Below are positions 18,947 to 28,867 of a stretch of DNA of 44,471 nt, piece after piece. The stretch covers positions 1 through 44,471 of the forward strand of contig CAICTM010000873.1 of assembly GCA_903772945.1 (NCBI GenBank), given 5' to 3'. The notes under the pieces were generated by a model. It was not told the DNA's origin. It ran no database searches and saw only the letters and a list, made by a program, of their open reading frames with translations. Positions within the stretch are counted from its first letter, which is position 1; each line of letters opens with the position of its first letter. This DNA is from Seminavis robusta (Eukaryota; Bacillariophyta; Bacillariophyceae; Naviculales; Naviculaceae). Both the position numbers and the translations under genes were made by a program.

Positions 18947-19552
18947 ATGATGCTTCGAAGTGCTGCAACCAAGCTAAGCCGCCAAGTCGGCTACAGCAAG
19001 TTCGCCAAGAACCATGCTTTGATTCGGACTGCTACGATTTCCACAGTAGCTCCGAAAGCCACCACGGCATCCTTCAGTCGGTCGTCGGCGCTTGTTGCCG
19101 TGGCTGCTGCTTCCCTACTACTGACGATCAGCAATAACGACAACAAGACACGTATGCACTGTCAAGTGCCTTGTGGAATCTTTGATGACCCGGGCATGGT
19201 GAGTGAAGTAAAGCAAGCAGCCACGACCGTTCGCAAGGCCATGGTCCAAAGCAATACGCTTTACCAGAACGAGAATAAAGGATCCCTTGCCATGATTGAT
19301 TTGAATCAAGTGGTGCGTTGGATTGCCACTAAAGAAGAACACTGCAACAAGATTATCCACCTTATGGGAGACTACTGCCTCTGTCAACGCGTCAAGAGGG
19401 CATCCTTCGCATCCGAGGCGGATTACTTTCAAGCACTAGAGATCCATCACAAAGTGATGCAAGCTGCCATGCGAGCCAAACAAACCATGGATGTCAAAGC
19501 CTGCGATGAGCTGGATCATGCTCTCGAGCATCTCTCCAAAATGTACAGTTAA
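18947..19552 (+). CDS. sodN: Nickel superoxide dismutase with organellar leader
   Basis: NiSOD converts superoxide to O2 and H2O2 at a nickel held by the first residues of the mature protein. The hook is present: HCQVPCGIFDDP, with the His, both Cys and the Pro of the HCxxPC nickel-binding motif. The rest is a four-helix-bundle NiSOD: NQVVRWIATKEEHCNKI, YCLCQRVKR, then an Ala/Lys-rich last helix. Two adjacent ATGs (18947, 18950) start the sequence MMLRSAATKLSRQVGYSKFA, a basic, acid-free presequence; the frame is open 24 codons further upstream but that part looks unlike a leader. A hydrophobic stretch (SSALVAVAAASLLLTIS) follows, and then NNDNKTRM directly before the hook. Tyr9 of the bacterial enzyme is Phe here. 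Single exon. Mitochondrial location is inference. Confidence 0.92.
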   Translation: MMLRSAATKLSRQVGYSKFAKNHALIRTATISTVAPKATTASFSRSSALVAVAAASLLLTISNNDNKTRMHCQVPCGIFDDPGMVSEVKQAATTVRKAMVQSNTLYQNENKGSLAMIDLNQVVRWIATKEEHCNKIIHLMGDYCLCQRVKRASFASEADYFQALEIHHKVMQAAMRAKQTMDVKACDELDHALEHLSKMYS

Positions 19553-19889
19553 ATCGAATGGGAAAGGAACGAAAGATGGCTCGACCGGCTAGACAGAGTT
19601 GCCATGACTTGGTTCAACCTAGCCAATAGTAACCTGACGTGCTAGCTAGGATGATATTAAGATAGGCTGAGTTTTAGTCTTTGCTAACTTCGAATAAGTC
19701 TGGTGCCCTCAATGCTTCTTGTTACTCAAAGTTCAGAGGTGGCTACATAGGGTTGTTTCGGATCCAGGAATCCATTCTTGAGTGACGTTTCCATGTCATC
19801 ATATGGCTTGCTGTTCTATAATAGCTATGCCTTCAAACAAAGAGGTACCGTACTGTCTTTGTTTAGTCCCTCACTGCAACATTCCTTTC
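19553..19889. other. 3' flank shared by two convergent genes
   Basis: NiSOD (plus) and the flavoprotein gene (minus) end facing each other with about 340 bases between stop codons. I see only the two 3' untranslated regions and a GTGCTAGCTAGG word near 19639. Confidence 0.5.
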
Positions 19890-21869
19890 TCAAATGGCCA
19901 ACCCAATGATGTTCATCAACATCATTCCAAACTTTGCCCAGAGAAAAGCCAACAGCACCACGCAAAAAGCTGCAGTCGTAAGGTCAGCCCGTCTCATGAC
20001 TTGCCGATAGGTCAACTGACTATTTTGCAGGAGCACAATGCACGAAGGCGGGATCTTTCCAAAGCTGAGTTTGTTCAAGAGCATGCGAAAGGCAATGTTG
20101 GACGTCAAGAGCAGCCGACCAACGCGATCTCGAAACCACGATTGTCGATACTGATACGGAAAGCCAAACCGTGAAATGCGAATCAAGGATCGTATCTGTT
20201 GTTTGTGGATTGTTTTGTTTTTCGCAGATAGATTGTTGTTGAATGGCAAGAAGAAAGACAAGTTATAAGCAAACAATAAATTTCTGAATTGTCAGCGCAG
20301 CAATCCAAAGAATCACAGTGCATTATTGTACGTACTTGAGGACCTTGCACTCGCTCATATTCTTTCAGGGCAGCACCCAGATTGGCGGGTGTTTCTCCTT
20401 CCTTCCCCGTAATGATATCTTTTCCTCTCAAAGCTCTATCCAACGCCACGACATCGCACAGACCAGCATTGATTCCTTGTCCAATATCGGGTGGAAACGC
20501 ATGCGCTGCATCACCGACTAACGCCACACCACTGGTTTGTTGAGGCCCAGTGACCTGCAATCCCGGACTGTACTGGCAGTAGGGAAATGTGGTTCCTGCA
20601 GCTTTTGCAAATCGGTCCCACTCGGCATCGTCGACATAATCGTCCCAATGAAAGCGAGGATAGGCTTCCGAAAACCACGCCTTGGCGGTGGGTCCATCGG
20701 TGACTTTGGTCCAAATATCGTGGTCGGGACGCGTAATGACATTGGCCGGTCGAATCATGGATGGATCCTTGACGGGCAACAATCCCAAACTGACAAAATT
20801 GTTGAATCCGGTGAAGGTTGGCCGAATCGCATAGGTGTATTCATTTTCGGTGGTCTTGAGTGTGCCATCGGAATCGGGAATGCCAAAGCCAGGAGGCATT
20901 TGAATTACCTTCATGCGAAGTCCCGAGGCTAAAGACATCCAAGGAGAGAAAAATGAAAACATATTGTATTCATCAGAGAATATGCAGACTTTTTTTCCAC
21001 TTTCAGTCTCAACCAAACAAAGAAGAGTACGTACCGGGTGATTTCCATCGCTTGACACGGAATTGGGCCGGTTTGGTTTGCAACCACGATGTCTGCTTGT
21101 CATCGGCCAAACAATCTCGCACAGCCGAATTGAATCCGTCGGCCGCGACAATGAGACTACCAGAGTAAGTTTCGGTTTCACCAGTGGTCACTTCTTGGAC
21201 GGCAACTTTCACGGTTCCATCTTCCGATGGTGTCAGCGAGGCGAATTTTCGATCCTTTTTGAGGTGAATGGCCCCCACTTGTTTTGTGGACGAGGCCATG
21301 CGAGCGGCTTCTTGTTCCTTGATTTCGTCTTCGAGGAGACAAATCATGCTGTGTCGAGGAATCCAATAGTTTCGAGTATCGACCTTGTCGTCTTTGAGTG
21401 CCACACTACTGCTCTGTTCCACTTCTGCTTCTTCTGCTTCTCCATCTTGTTGAGGATTATTCTTGGTGGTATCGTATCGGTCCAACGTTTTGATTTGAGG
21501 AATGGGTGTTTGTGGATCGGCCGGAACAATGGTGATGCGACTCATGCTACCCTGGGATCCTCTGGCTTGCAATTTGGCCAAGGCTCCTGGGAAATGTTCC
21601 TTCATCCATACTTGACCACGGGGATTGACATTGTACAAGTACGCCTTGGTAGGATCGTACTGTTCCACCGAAGCCTGCTCCAAGACGGTGACATCATACG
21701 AATGTGGTGGATTCGATAAGGTCAACGCGGTCGCCAACCCCACAGGACCACCTCCCACAATCACGGCAGATTTCGGAGCGTCCGAGAGAGATAATGCCAG
21801 TGTGGGACTGTCACTCCACAACAGAAACAGAGACAACCAAGGCAATAAAGGGGGTAATAGCATCTTCAT
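19890..21869 (-). CDS. FAD-dependent monooxygenase, kynurenine 3-monooxygenase-like
   Basis: Three exons: 21869-21035, 20928-20336 and about 20195-19890, with GTACGT-type donors and CTTTAG and AACAG acceptors. The joined protein is about 577 residues and in frame throughout. It has a signal sequence or anchor (MKMLLPPLLPWLSLFLLW), the Rossmann FAD motif VIVGGGPVGLATAL at about 36, the DG motif (AADGFNSAVRD) and the GD motif (VALVGDAAHAFPPDIGQG) at about 415, all of them landmarks of the p-hydroxybenzoate/KMO flavoprotein family. The last exon ends in a hydrophobic helix (AAFCVVLLAFLWAKFGMML), matching the C-terminal membrane tail of KMO. KMO hydroxylates L-kynurenine with NADPH in the outer mitochondrial membrane; the leader here suggests ER or plastid targeting instead. 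The substrate is not certain; other aromatic hydroxylases share these motifs. Confidence 0.8.
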
Positions 21870-22260
21870 ACTGTAGCAACTTTATTAAGAAATGATGAAA
21901 GCTGCGAACGAAGAGTAGCCTTCCCAAAGACAAATCAATCAAAGGAAAGGATTCGGTTTCCGCAGGATGTTTGTTCTTATGGCATTGGCATCGCCTTGTC
22001 AGTCTGATGAGGGTGTTGAGGTGTTGTTGGCTTCAAAAGATCCTTTCGGAACTGGATCCGGTGTCAAATTGGCATTCACGAATTCAACGCCTCGTGATTC
22101 GATCCATCAATGCCGGGAGGTACCGTTGTCCTTCTCCGCCTCACAATACACTGTAGTACTGGCTACTGGGTATGCTTTAGCAAAACCTAGAACAAGCAGC
22201 CGGAGGCTGATGCCCTCAACTGTCAAAAAGAGATTTGATTCCGGAATCAAATCCTTAACA

Positions 22261-22532
22261 TCTTTGGTCAACTGGACACACTAGCACGTCTCAATAGCCA
22301 GCCAGTACAGGTCCAGAGTACTGTGTCCAACAGAACACACAATATCAATCCCTATCCTTAACAAGGAAAATGTCCCTTATGTCTTTGGCAAAACCTACAC
22401 CGTGTTTATCTGGACACACTAGCGAGTCTGCATAGGCAGCCAGTACCGGTACCCATGTGTAGAAACTACTGTGTCCAACAGAACACACAATATTAATCCC
22501 TATCCTTAACGAAGCAAGTGTCCCTTATGTGA
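22261..22532. repeat. Two-copy tandem repeat, period about 138 bases
   Basis: The first copy runs from TCTTTGG at 22261 through CTGGACACACTAGC (22272) to TGTCCCTTATGT. The second copy restates these words from 22382, with CTGGACACACTAGC at 22410. Within the copies the stretch ACTGTGTCCAACAGAACACA is identical and the following CAATAT(C/T)AATCCCTATCC nearly so. There is one larger indel near each start. This is a local tandem duplication of noncoding DNA. Confidence 0.85.
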
Positions 22533-22550
22533 CGAAAACAGCTGCAACAA

Positions 22551-22570
22551 ACACACACACACACACACAC
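22551..22570. repeat. (AC)10 microsatellite
   Basis: Ten perfect AC dinucleotides in the flank of the tandem repeat. A likely length-polymorphic marker. Confidence 0.95.
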
Positions 22571-22673
22571 ATACAGCGATAAAAGTGTGAAAGACCCTCA
22601 GTCCGTTGAGGGCAATCTACGGTACACTACCCAAGGAGGGAGCAACATCTCGCTGGACACAACAAGGATAGCA

Positions 22674-22694
22674 TGAAGGTGAAGGTGAAGGTGA
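22674..22694. repeat. (GAAGGT)3 hexanucleotide repeat
   Basis: Three direct copies of GAAGGT plus GAA, in the 3' flank of the PDZ-A gene. Confidence 0.9.
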
Positions 22695-22857
22695 ATCAAA
22701 ATCAAGTATTACTTTATCGAAAAGGTTGAAGCGCCAACCGTTTGAGTCTGTGTGCGTGTTGTTTCAATTGATGTGGTTTGGATTCCCAGGTGGTCTCTCT
22801 CTCTCTACTGTAGTTCTTCTTCTTGTAAGGGCGTGCATTGATGGTAGTTCATGTTGT

Positions 22858-23530
22858 TTAGGCTGCCATGGCCACCACAGCCGCATTGTCTGATTGTCGT
22901 TGCGCCACAACTGTTACCGATGTCTCGGCAGACACAATGATATTAGCAGCTTCCGTTGCACCCATTAGACACTCACATGGAACATCATTGACACTCAAGA
23001 TTGTATCTCTTCGGCTCAGCAGGGACTCTGCAAAGGGTCCTTTTGGATTGATACTAGAGACCTTGATCTGTTGCCCGGCTGCCTGTGCAACACCCAATCC
23101 AGTTTTGGATGTTGGTGTTGGCTTGCGGATCATGCTCTCCACTAGAGTGGGATCACCGGTGGAATTCTGTACCACCACTGTCAATACACCTGTGGTTTGC
23201 TTCAAGAGCTTTCCAACTGCTGACAGATTCATGCCAGTACAACTTTGGTTGTTGATGCTGACCAGCACATCACCTGTTTGGAAGGGAGCCTCTGATAAAA
23301 GACACTCTTGATTGTTGGACAAGGAAGATACTTGCAGACTTCCATCCTTCCCTTTCTTGAGACCCATACCCAACTTGCTTTCCGTGGATGGTTTCACAAC
23401 AGTGGCACTGAGAAAGGCGGCACGACGTCGCTTCTTGGATTTGTTTTCATCATGGTATCCATAGAGAACTGTTTGAGATGATACTGCGGAAAAGCTATCC
23501 ACATTGACCGCCGTGAGCACTGGTAGATGG
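22858..23530 (-). repeat. Arm 1 of a 673-base inverted near-identical duplication (partner 34019-34691)
   Basis: The last 673 bases of PDZ-A, up to and including the stop codon, match the last 673 bases of PDZ-C with no length difference. In the 180 bases nearest the stop I counted four mismatches, three of them at third codon positions. The match stops abruptly within ten bases after the stop codon and becomes loose to the left of the HLPVL codons. Confidence 0.85.
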
Positions 23531-23832
23531 CTGTATTTGCCAATGCAGTCATTGCTGGAGCTTTGCACTTCACCAGGGGCCAAGGGAACAAGATCGTTAC
23601 CGTCGGCGACGCTCTTGCACGTGTTGGTGTCGCAATGATTGGTGCTAACAGTGGCGGCAAACATGTCAAGAGGTTGAATGGCCAGTTCGGCTTTCAGTAA
23701 AATTGTGGGAATCTCCTCTTCTCCAACAATTGCATGGCAAGTTTTGTTGCCGATCTGTTCTCTCATTGCAGCTCCCTGCCGATCTTCCAGTGGCTTTTGT
23801 TGTTGGATTGTGCGTCGCTTTCGGAAAATCAT
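22858..23832 (-). CDS. PDZ-pair protein A
   Basis: 324 residues, single exon. Two PDZ domains fill the C-terminal two thirds. The first begins at KLGMGLKKGKDGSLQV (carboxylate-binding GLGF-type loop) and includes FQTGDVLVSINNQSC; the second begins at KTGLGVAQAAGQQIKV and includes RRDTILSVNDVPC. The 'GD.(I/L).S(I/V)N' phrase is the usual PDZ core. PDZ domains bind C-terminal tails of partner proteins, so this is an adaptor. The N-terminal third is low-complexity and begins with a basic stretch (MIFRKRRTIQQQK); a second basic cluster (KSKKRRRAAF) just before PDZ1 could be a nuclear localisation signal. The two other copies in this window are at 24778 and 33756. Copy C shares almost all the PDZ sequence at DNA level, but the N-terminus is diverged. 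The partner is unknown. Confidence 0.85.
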   Translation of the reverse strand: MIFRKRRTIQQQKPLEDRQGAAMREQIGNKTCHAIVGEEEIPTILLKAELAIQPLDMFAATVSTNHCDTNTCKSVADGNDLVPLAPGEVQSSSNDCIGKYSHLPVLTAVNVDSFSAVSSQTVLYGYHDENKSKKRRRAAFLSATVVKPSTESKLGMGLKKGKDGSLQVSSLSNNQECLLSEAPFQTGDVLVSINNQSCTGMNLSAVGKLLKQTTGVLTVVVQNSTGDPTLVESMIRKPTPTSKTGLGVAQAAGQQIKVSSINPKGPFAESLLSRRDTILSVNDVPCECLMGATEAANIIVSAETSVTVVAQRQSDNAAVVAMAA

Positions 23833-24777
23833 GGTGGAGGGTCCTCTTTGTGGTTGAATAAATGCCCAGAGAAGTTTGACGGCAAAGGATTGAAATCAAG
23901 TTGTCAGGCTTTGATCACTTCGATTGTGGTTTTGTGAGATATCAGAAATCAGAACGTTTGTAAAATGTGCGATGGCTGGTAAAAAGTTACCGGTACACCG
24001 GTGGTACTGCTGAGCAGCTTCTCGTCTGATGTCGATGACGAGCTGAGTACTGTACGGTAGCAAGCTGAGCAGCGTGCTGTCTGGAAGCTGAGCAGGAGGT
24101 GCACGTATCGACACGCTGCTAAGATCATTAAATGACTTTATTCCAAGGATAGCTTTAAATCTTCGTGACACCTACGAGTAGATTGCATTAAAACTTACTT
24201 TGTACATTCCGCGGATCTAAAGCTTCGATAGAGGAACCTCGGGACTTACTTACTATGATACAGTGCACTGCCAAAGAACAAGCCTCAACAGTCAATAACA
24301 GTTGGATAAAAGAGCTTTAAATCCAACCAATGCCACAATGACCGTGGTGGTTCGTTAGTTCGTTAGTCCCCTTCACTTCTATTTGATTGGCGCATTGGCG
24401 CGATTGCTTTGCCGCGATGGCGGGTCCGACTGGACTTGCTTGCAGAGTTGAATGAGAATCCTGAAGAGTCTGCACAGTCAGTGCCTACGACACTCAACCA
24501 CGTTTCGTTGACGTCATTCTTCGAACCCCTTCCCAAGAGTCTCAAAATTTTTGAGGCGCAACGTTGAGGGAGTTGACAACCACGCACGAATCGAAGTTTT
24601 CTCGGAACTGCCTTTCAATGTCCTGGCATTATTCCCACCACATCGTCAAAAAACCTGGACAAAAAAGACAAGACCGCGCCAGTCAAGAAGACCCGCCATA
24701 GCAGCAATAGCAGCAACAGAAGACGATCCCTTCAAAGCTCCTTTGACTATTCGTTGCATAAAGACGTTTCCTTCACC
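23833..24777. promoter_or_regulatory. Divergent promoter region between PDZ-A and PDZ-B
   Basis: The two genes start 945 bases apart and read away from each other. A hairpin CTCGTC-N10-GACGAG lies around 24022-24044 within repeated GCTGAGCAGC words, and TACCGGTA is at 23988. No TATA box is obvious. Confidence 0.4.
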
Positions 24778-25623
24778 ATGGCACTCCAAGACAACAGCAT
24801 CGAAGAGTTTGACTCAATTCCGACCATTCACCTTTCACCTTACCATGAAATTCATTTGGCGGATGCTTTGACGTTGGAATACGACTCGAAGAACGACACC
24901 AATGCGGAGCAAGCATCGGACGAGGCAATGTCAGACAGTGACAACCAAAATGTCACTACAGATAGTTTTCGGGTTCCCATCTGTGATGTTCGCCCGGTCA
25001 AGAGCAGCGAAGCCAGGACACACTGGGCTGCATTGGCCACCTCCATGAAACGCAATCGTGCTTTTCTGCTCAGCGCGACGGTCCACAAAGAAACCCGCAA
25101 TGACAAAATTGGTCTCTGTCTCTCCAACAACAGCAAAAAGGGTGGGCGCGCCTTGACCATTTCTTCCATTCACGAAGAAGGTCTTTTTTCGCACTCTCCC
25201 TTTCAAGTGGGAGATCGAATAGTGAGCATCAACACACTCAACTGTCAAGAAATGAGAGCCAGTGTGGCAGCGCGGTTGCTGCGCACCATCACGGGCACGT
25301 TCACTGTGGTGGTACAAAATGTCAAGGGAGACCCGACCCTGGTGGAGAGTATGATTTACAAACCAGAACCAACCTCCAAAACTGGACTCAGTGTCATTTC
25401 CAATGGCTACAGTCGCGCCACAATCTACGACATTCACCCCCATGGCATTTTTGCCGATTCCATCCTGAATCGCATGGATTTGATTGTTTCCATCAATGAG
25501 ATTCCTTGTCATTCGTTGGATTCTAGAGAAGCCGCTGCCATTGTGGCGCAAGCAGAAGATCGGGTCACCGTCATTGCGGAGCGGCGACACGAAAGTGCCG
25601 TTGTCATGGCCATGGCACAATAA
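24778..25623 (+). CDS. PDZ-pair protein B, diverged paralog
   Basis: 281 residues from the ATG at 24778; the reading frame is open eight codons further left but only with a non-ATG codon. It has the same layout as copies A and C: an acidic N-terminus, PDZ1 (KIGLCLSNNSKKGG to TVVVQNVKGDPTL) and PDZ2 (KTGLSVISNGYSRATI to VTVIAERR), then the same-style Ala/Met-rich tail. Shared phrases with A and C include GDPTLVESMIYKPEPTSKTG. Most other positions differ, so this is an older duplicate. The GLGF loop of PDZ1 has Leu-Cys-Leu, which should still allow ligand binding. Divergent from PDZ-A. Confidence 0.85.
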   Translation: MALQDNSIEEFDSIPTIHLSPYHEIHLADALTLEYDSKNDTNAEQASDEAMSDSDNQNVTTDSFRVPICDVRPVKSSEARTHWAALATSMKRNRAFLLSATVHKETRNDKIGLCLSNNSKKGGRALTISSIHEEGLFSHSPFQVGDRIVSINTLNCQEMRASVAARLLRTITGTFTVVVQNVKGDPTLVESMIYKPEPTSKTGLSVISNGYSRATIYDIHPHGIFADSILNRMDLIVSINEIPCHSLDSREAAAIVAQAEDRVTVIAERRHESAVVMAMAQ

Positions 25624-26710
25624 CACTCCAAATCGTCGCAAACAAAGAAACAAAGAAACAAAGAAACCGCCATTCCTTTTCAGCAATCAATCCACAACAC
25701 AACTGTATCAAACTGATTAACCAACAATTCGGCAAACCAAGTGCCTTTTGCGTTTTGAAACCATTATACTATCTCCCTGTGACCATTTCTGTCTGTACAT
25801 GTACACTACCTTTAAACTGGTTATATTATTAGGACAATAAGATGTTGTTAGATGAGCACTTTTTTCGGCTAGTTGTGCTGGGCCTCAGCAACATTTGAAA
25901 GACAGCGAGCCTGGATGTAAAAAAGTTGTCATGCATGTAGTAGCCGAAGGAGGCAGCAACATGCTCTGCTTTCTTTTTTGCTGATGAATTACTCGTAATC
26001 TGTTTCCTGTAATTGGCTTTTTGCAGACTATTGTCGGCGCTCCCCTTGCAGGGACGAGGATACTAGAATTTTTAGCCAGGCAAAACATCAGGATGCATGA
26101 AAGCCAACCAGGATTGGTAATAAAGTCATTGCTCTCTATGGTGTCCATTAATTTTGAACACGCTGGACTACGGCATATCTCGTTGTGGGCGCTAGAGGGA
26201 GAAATTCGGGTCATCAAACAAATCTGGATGTGTGAAAAGCCGCTTCAACACTTACTAGTACTTGGGCAAGTGTAGCTGCGATGGCAAGTCATTGTTCTTG
26301 TCCATTGTGACAAACAGAACCTTATCTCTTTGGGAAGAGTGTGCGTGACAAAAGGTTGGGCGAAGTGATCCCGCGGGCCTTCCAGACCTGGGTCCCATTG
26401 GCAAACGTTCACGGTTGTCAACTCCCATGCACTATGGAGCAACATGGAAGCAGAGTTGCCTGTTGCCTCACACGACTTTAGTCGCGGCAAGCAACAGCAG
26501 TCGAACAGCCATGCGAGGAATCTTGGCATCGCGGGTCGGGCCAAAAAGTGAGCAGAAAGGCGCCAATATTGTGAAGGGGTGTTGGTTGTTGTGGATCACA
26601 TGTTGTTGGGAGCCATGGCGTAATTACCCAACGTGAGATTCCAACTCCCCCCACTCACGTTTCTTGACTTCAGAAACTAAAGAAATTTGACTGTATTCAA
26701 ATCTACGAAG
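25624..26710. other. Intergenic region upstream of the armadillo gene
   Basis: It begins with an AAACAAAG triple repeat in the 3' flank of PDZ-B. Open frames at 25885-26217 (minus) and 26021-26275 (plus) overlap each other and have no domain I know. The final stretch is the likely promoter of the gene at 26711. Confidence 0.45.
25641..25667. repeat. AAACAAAG-type tandem repeat
   Basis: Three direct copies of an 8-base unit (AACAAAGA) just past the PDZ-B stop codon. Confidence 0.85.
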
Positions 26711-28867
26711 ATGACAGTGTACCGGCCGTTCGATGAAGGGTCCACGGGAGACTCACTGGATGATTTTTTCTCTTCGTTTGAAGTGGCGCTGACCCAAAGC
26801 ACTTCCGCTTGGACGAGTCCCAGCAGCAAGAATAAAAAGTCAACACCTCCTCCTGAAAAAGAAGAGCATCCCACTACTAGTAGTAGCCCAGCATCCGTAG
26901 GGCACCTGTTTCCGCACGACGAAGAAGATGCTGGATTTGGAGTGGAAGCTACAGCAACGTTGACCTACCAAGACGACGGCGGATACAAGATTTACCCAGA
27001 CCAGACCATCTTGACCACTAGTTCCAATCTCTACACAACGACAACAACGCCCGTTTCTCCCAAAGTACGCTCCTTGAGTGACAACGGCGACGACGACAAA
27101 ATCCCAACTGCGGTTGCCTCATCACCTTCCTCTCATTACGACGAATACGGATTCCCTCTCTTCACGAGCTCGTTTCATTCGACGCAGCCAACCACGGTGG
27201 CCGACGAGTCTACTTCGTTGCTTTCTTTGCTGGCCGACAAGTCCCAGCGGTCAGCTGCCAAGTCCAATCAGACAGCTGCTACGAGCTTGTCTCTCTGGTC
27301 GACTCATCGCCAGAACCTACCGTCCACAACGACCAGTACTTCTAGGTCACTCCTGACCCCATCCACAGGAGGAGGCGCCGCCACTCACCGTCGGTCCCCA
27401 CGCCGCGTCGACGAAGTCATCAAAGTACTCTCTTTGGATATCAAAGATTCCAGGACAAAGACAAAAGTCAAACAAGCTTACCATACTGAAGACCTCATTT
27501 ACACCCATCCACATCCAGAGATTGATTGTAATCTCTCGTCCACTTCGGTTTCCACCATGACCAAGGAAAATCAGAGCATCCAGTCGTATCAGAAAGTCCG
27601 CAAACGACCCATTCACAACTCTCATCAGGGCATTACCAAGGCGTTTTCCAAACTGGCGCTTTGTGGACACTCGGCTCGAGAAGACTCGCTCAATCTAGAA
27701 TATGTCGTCTTGACGCTCAAACAAGCCATTACGACGGAAGAAGCCACCGCGTCTCTCAAACACGTCGTAAAGGTCCTCAAGGATGGACGCAATCAAACTG
27801 GAAACCACAAGAATGGCATGTCCACCACGGAATTGCAAGAAGGACTGGTCGCTGCCGGTGCCGATCACTGCGTCATTTCCACGCTTTGGAACTTTCCCAG
27901 CAATATTCCCGTACAGTACTATGGAATTGTGGCATTGGGAGAATTGGTGGCGCATTCGCATTTGCCCAATCAAAAGAGTATTGTCCTCAAGGGAGGTATT
28001 GAAGTTGTGCTGACTGCCATGAAGACACACATTGAACAAGAAGCCGTTCAAGAAGAAGCGTGTCGGACGCTCAAGAATATCATGAAGTACTTTGACACCG
28101 CCAAGCAACAAGTGACACGACACAAGGGAATCTCACGGATTCTACAAGCCATGATGACACACCCCGAGTACGCCACGGTCCAACGACAAGCTTGTTATGC
28201 CCTCACCAGTTTGTCATGCCTCAAGACGATTAGTGATGAACTCGTTCTCAAACAGGGACACGCCGTTTTGCTCAAGACGATGCAACATCACAATGATGAT
28301 CCATACGTGTTGGCAGAATCATGGAGGACATTGACGAATATCATTATTCATGCCATGAACACTACCTTGGATGAAGAAATTGCTGCTCACGGAGTACCCT
28401 TGGTGTTTGAAGCACTCCACAAGTTTGCCGATTGCACATTGGTCCCCATTCAAGCCCGTGGCATGACGCTACTTACCCATTTATGTTACCGCAGTCCGGC
28501 CAATTTGGAACAAGTCACACAGACGGATCACCTCGAAATCATTCATCGGATCTTGCAACTGTGGAGGTACGACGAAAAGGTACAGGCGGCGGGCGAAAAA
28601 CTGGTGCAGCAAATTACGCAGGCTGGATATCCTGGGCCTGCCATGATGATGATGCCCAACCGTGGAGTGTCGCCTCCCGTCACTGGTCGCAGCAACAGTG
28701 CCAAGAGGGCTGGTCGCAGCATCAGCCGAACGAGTCGTCGCAATGCTAGGAGTCAATCGTCCTCAAGTAGTCGCAACAACAACAAACCTCCACCGCCAAA
28801 TGCCGTCATTAGTCAGATTCGCAACGAACGTGGCCTCGACGTCATTGTCGATGCTACCATGTACTGA
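26711..28867 (+). CDS. Armadillo-repeat protein
   Basis: 718 residues, single exon from the ATG at 26711; an upstream in-frame TTG (26687) is not a plausible start. The N-terminal 300 residues are Ser/Thr/Pro-rich and disordered. From about 330 to 630 come helical repeats of about 42 residues with the ARM/HEAT hydrophobic pattern: AAGADHCVISTLWNFPSN, YYGIVALGELVAHSH, EEACRTLKNIMKYF, QRQACYALTSLSCLK, AESWRTLTNIIIHAM, IQARGMTLLTHLCYR. The C-terminal 90 residues are Arg/Ser/Asn-rich (GRSNSAKRAGRSISRTSRRN), again disordered and basic. ARM repeats form a curved surface for protein binding; the partner is unknown. There is no membrane segment. Confidence 0.85.
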   Translation: MTVYRPFDEGSTGDSLDDFFSSFEVALTQSTSAWTSPSSKNKKSTPPPEKEEHPTTSSSPASVGHLFPHDEEDAGFGVEATATLTYQDDGGYKIYPDQTILTTSSNLYTTTTTPVSPKVRSLSDNGDDDKIPTAVASSPSSHYDEYGFPLFTSSFHSTQPTTVADESTSLLSLLADKSQRSAAKSNQTAATSLSLWSTHRQNLPSTTTSTSRSLLTPSTGGGAATHRRSPRRVDEVIKVLSLDIKDSRTKTKVKQAYHTEDLIYTHPHPEIDCNLSSTSVSTMTKENQSIQSYQKVRKRPIHNSHQGITKAFSKLALCGHSAREDSLNLEYVVLTLKQAITTEEATASLKHVVKVLKDGRNQTGNHKNGMSTTELQEGLVAAGADHCVISTLWNFPSNIPVQYYGIVALGELVAHSHLPNQKSIVLKGGIEVVLTAMKTHIEQEAVQEEACRTLKNIMKYFDTAKQQVTRHKGISRILQAMMTHPEYATVQRQACYALTSLSCLKTISDELVLKQGHAVLLKTMQHHNDDPYVLAESWRTLTNIIIHAMNTTLDEEIAAHGVPLVFEALHKFADCTLVPIQARGMTLLTHLCYRSPANLEQVTQTDHLEIIHRILQLWRYDEKVQAAGEKLVQQITQAGYPGPAMMMMPNRGVSPPVTGRSNSAKRAGRSISRTSRRNARSQSSSSSRNNNKPPPPNAVISQIRNERGLDVIVDATMY

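Larger units (their letters stand above)
21870..22857. other. Intergenic region with tandem and simple repeats
   Basis: Between the flavoprotein start and the PDZ-A stop. It contains the roughly 138-base tandem duplication, an (AC)10 tract and a GAAGGT run listed separately. TACCGGTA is at 22444. No gene is visible. Confidence 0.55.

Noticed and set aside
25885..26275. Overlapping open frames on both strands that could be a small gene
   Set aside because: No domain, no splice logic and unremarkable composition; neither is supported over the other.
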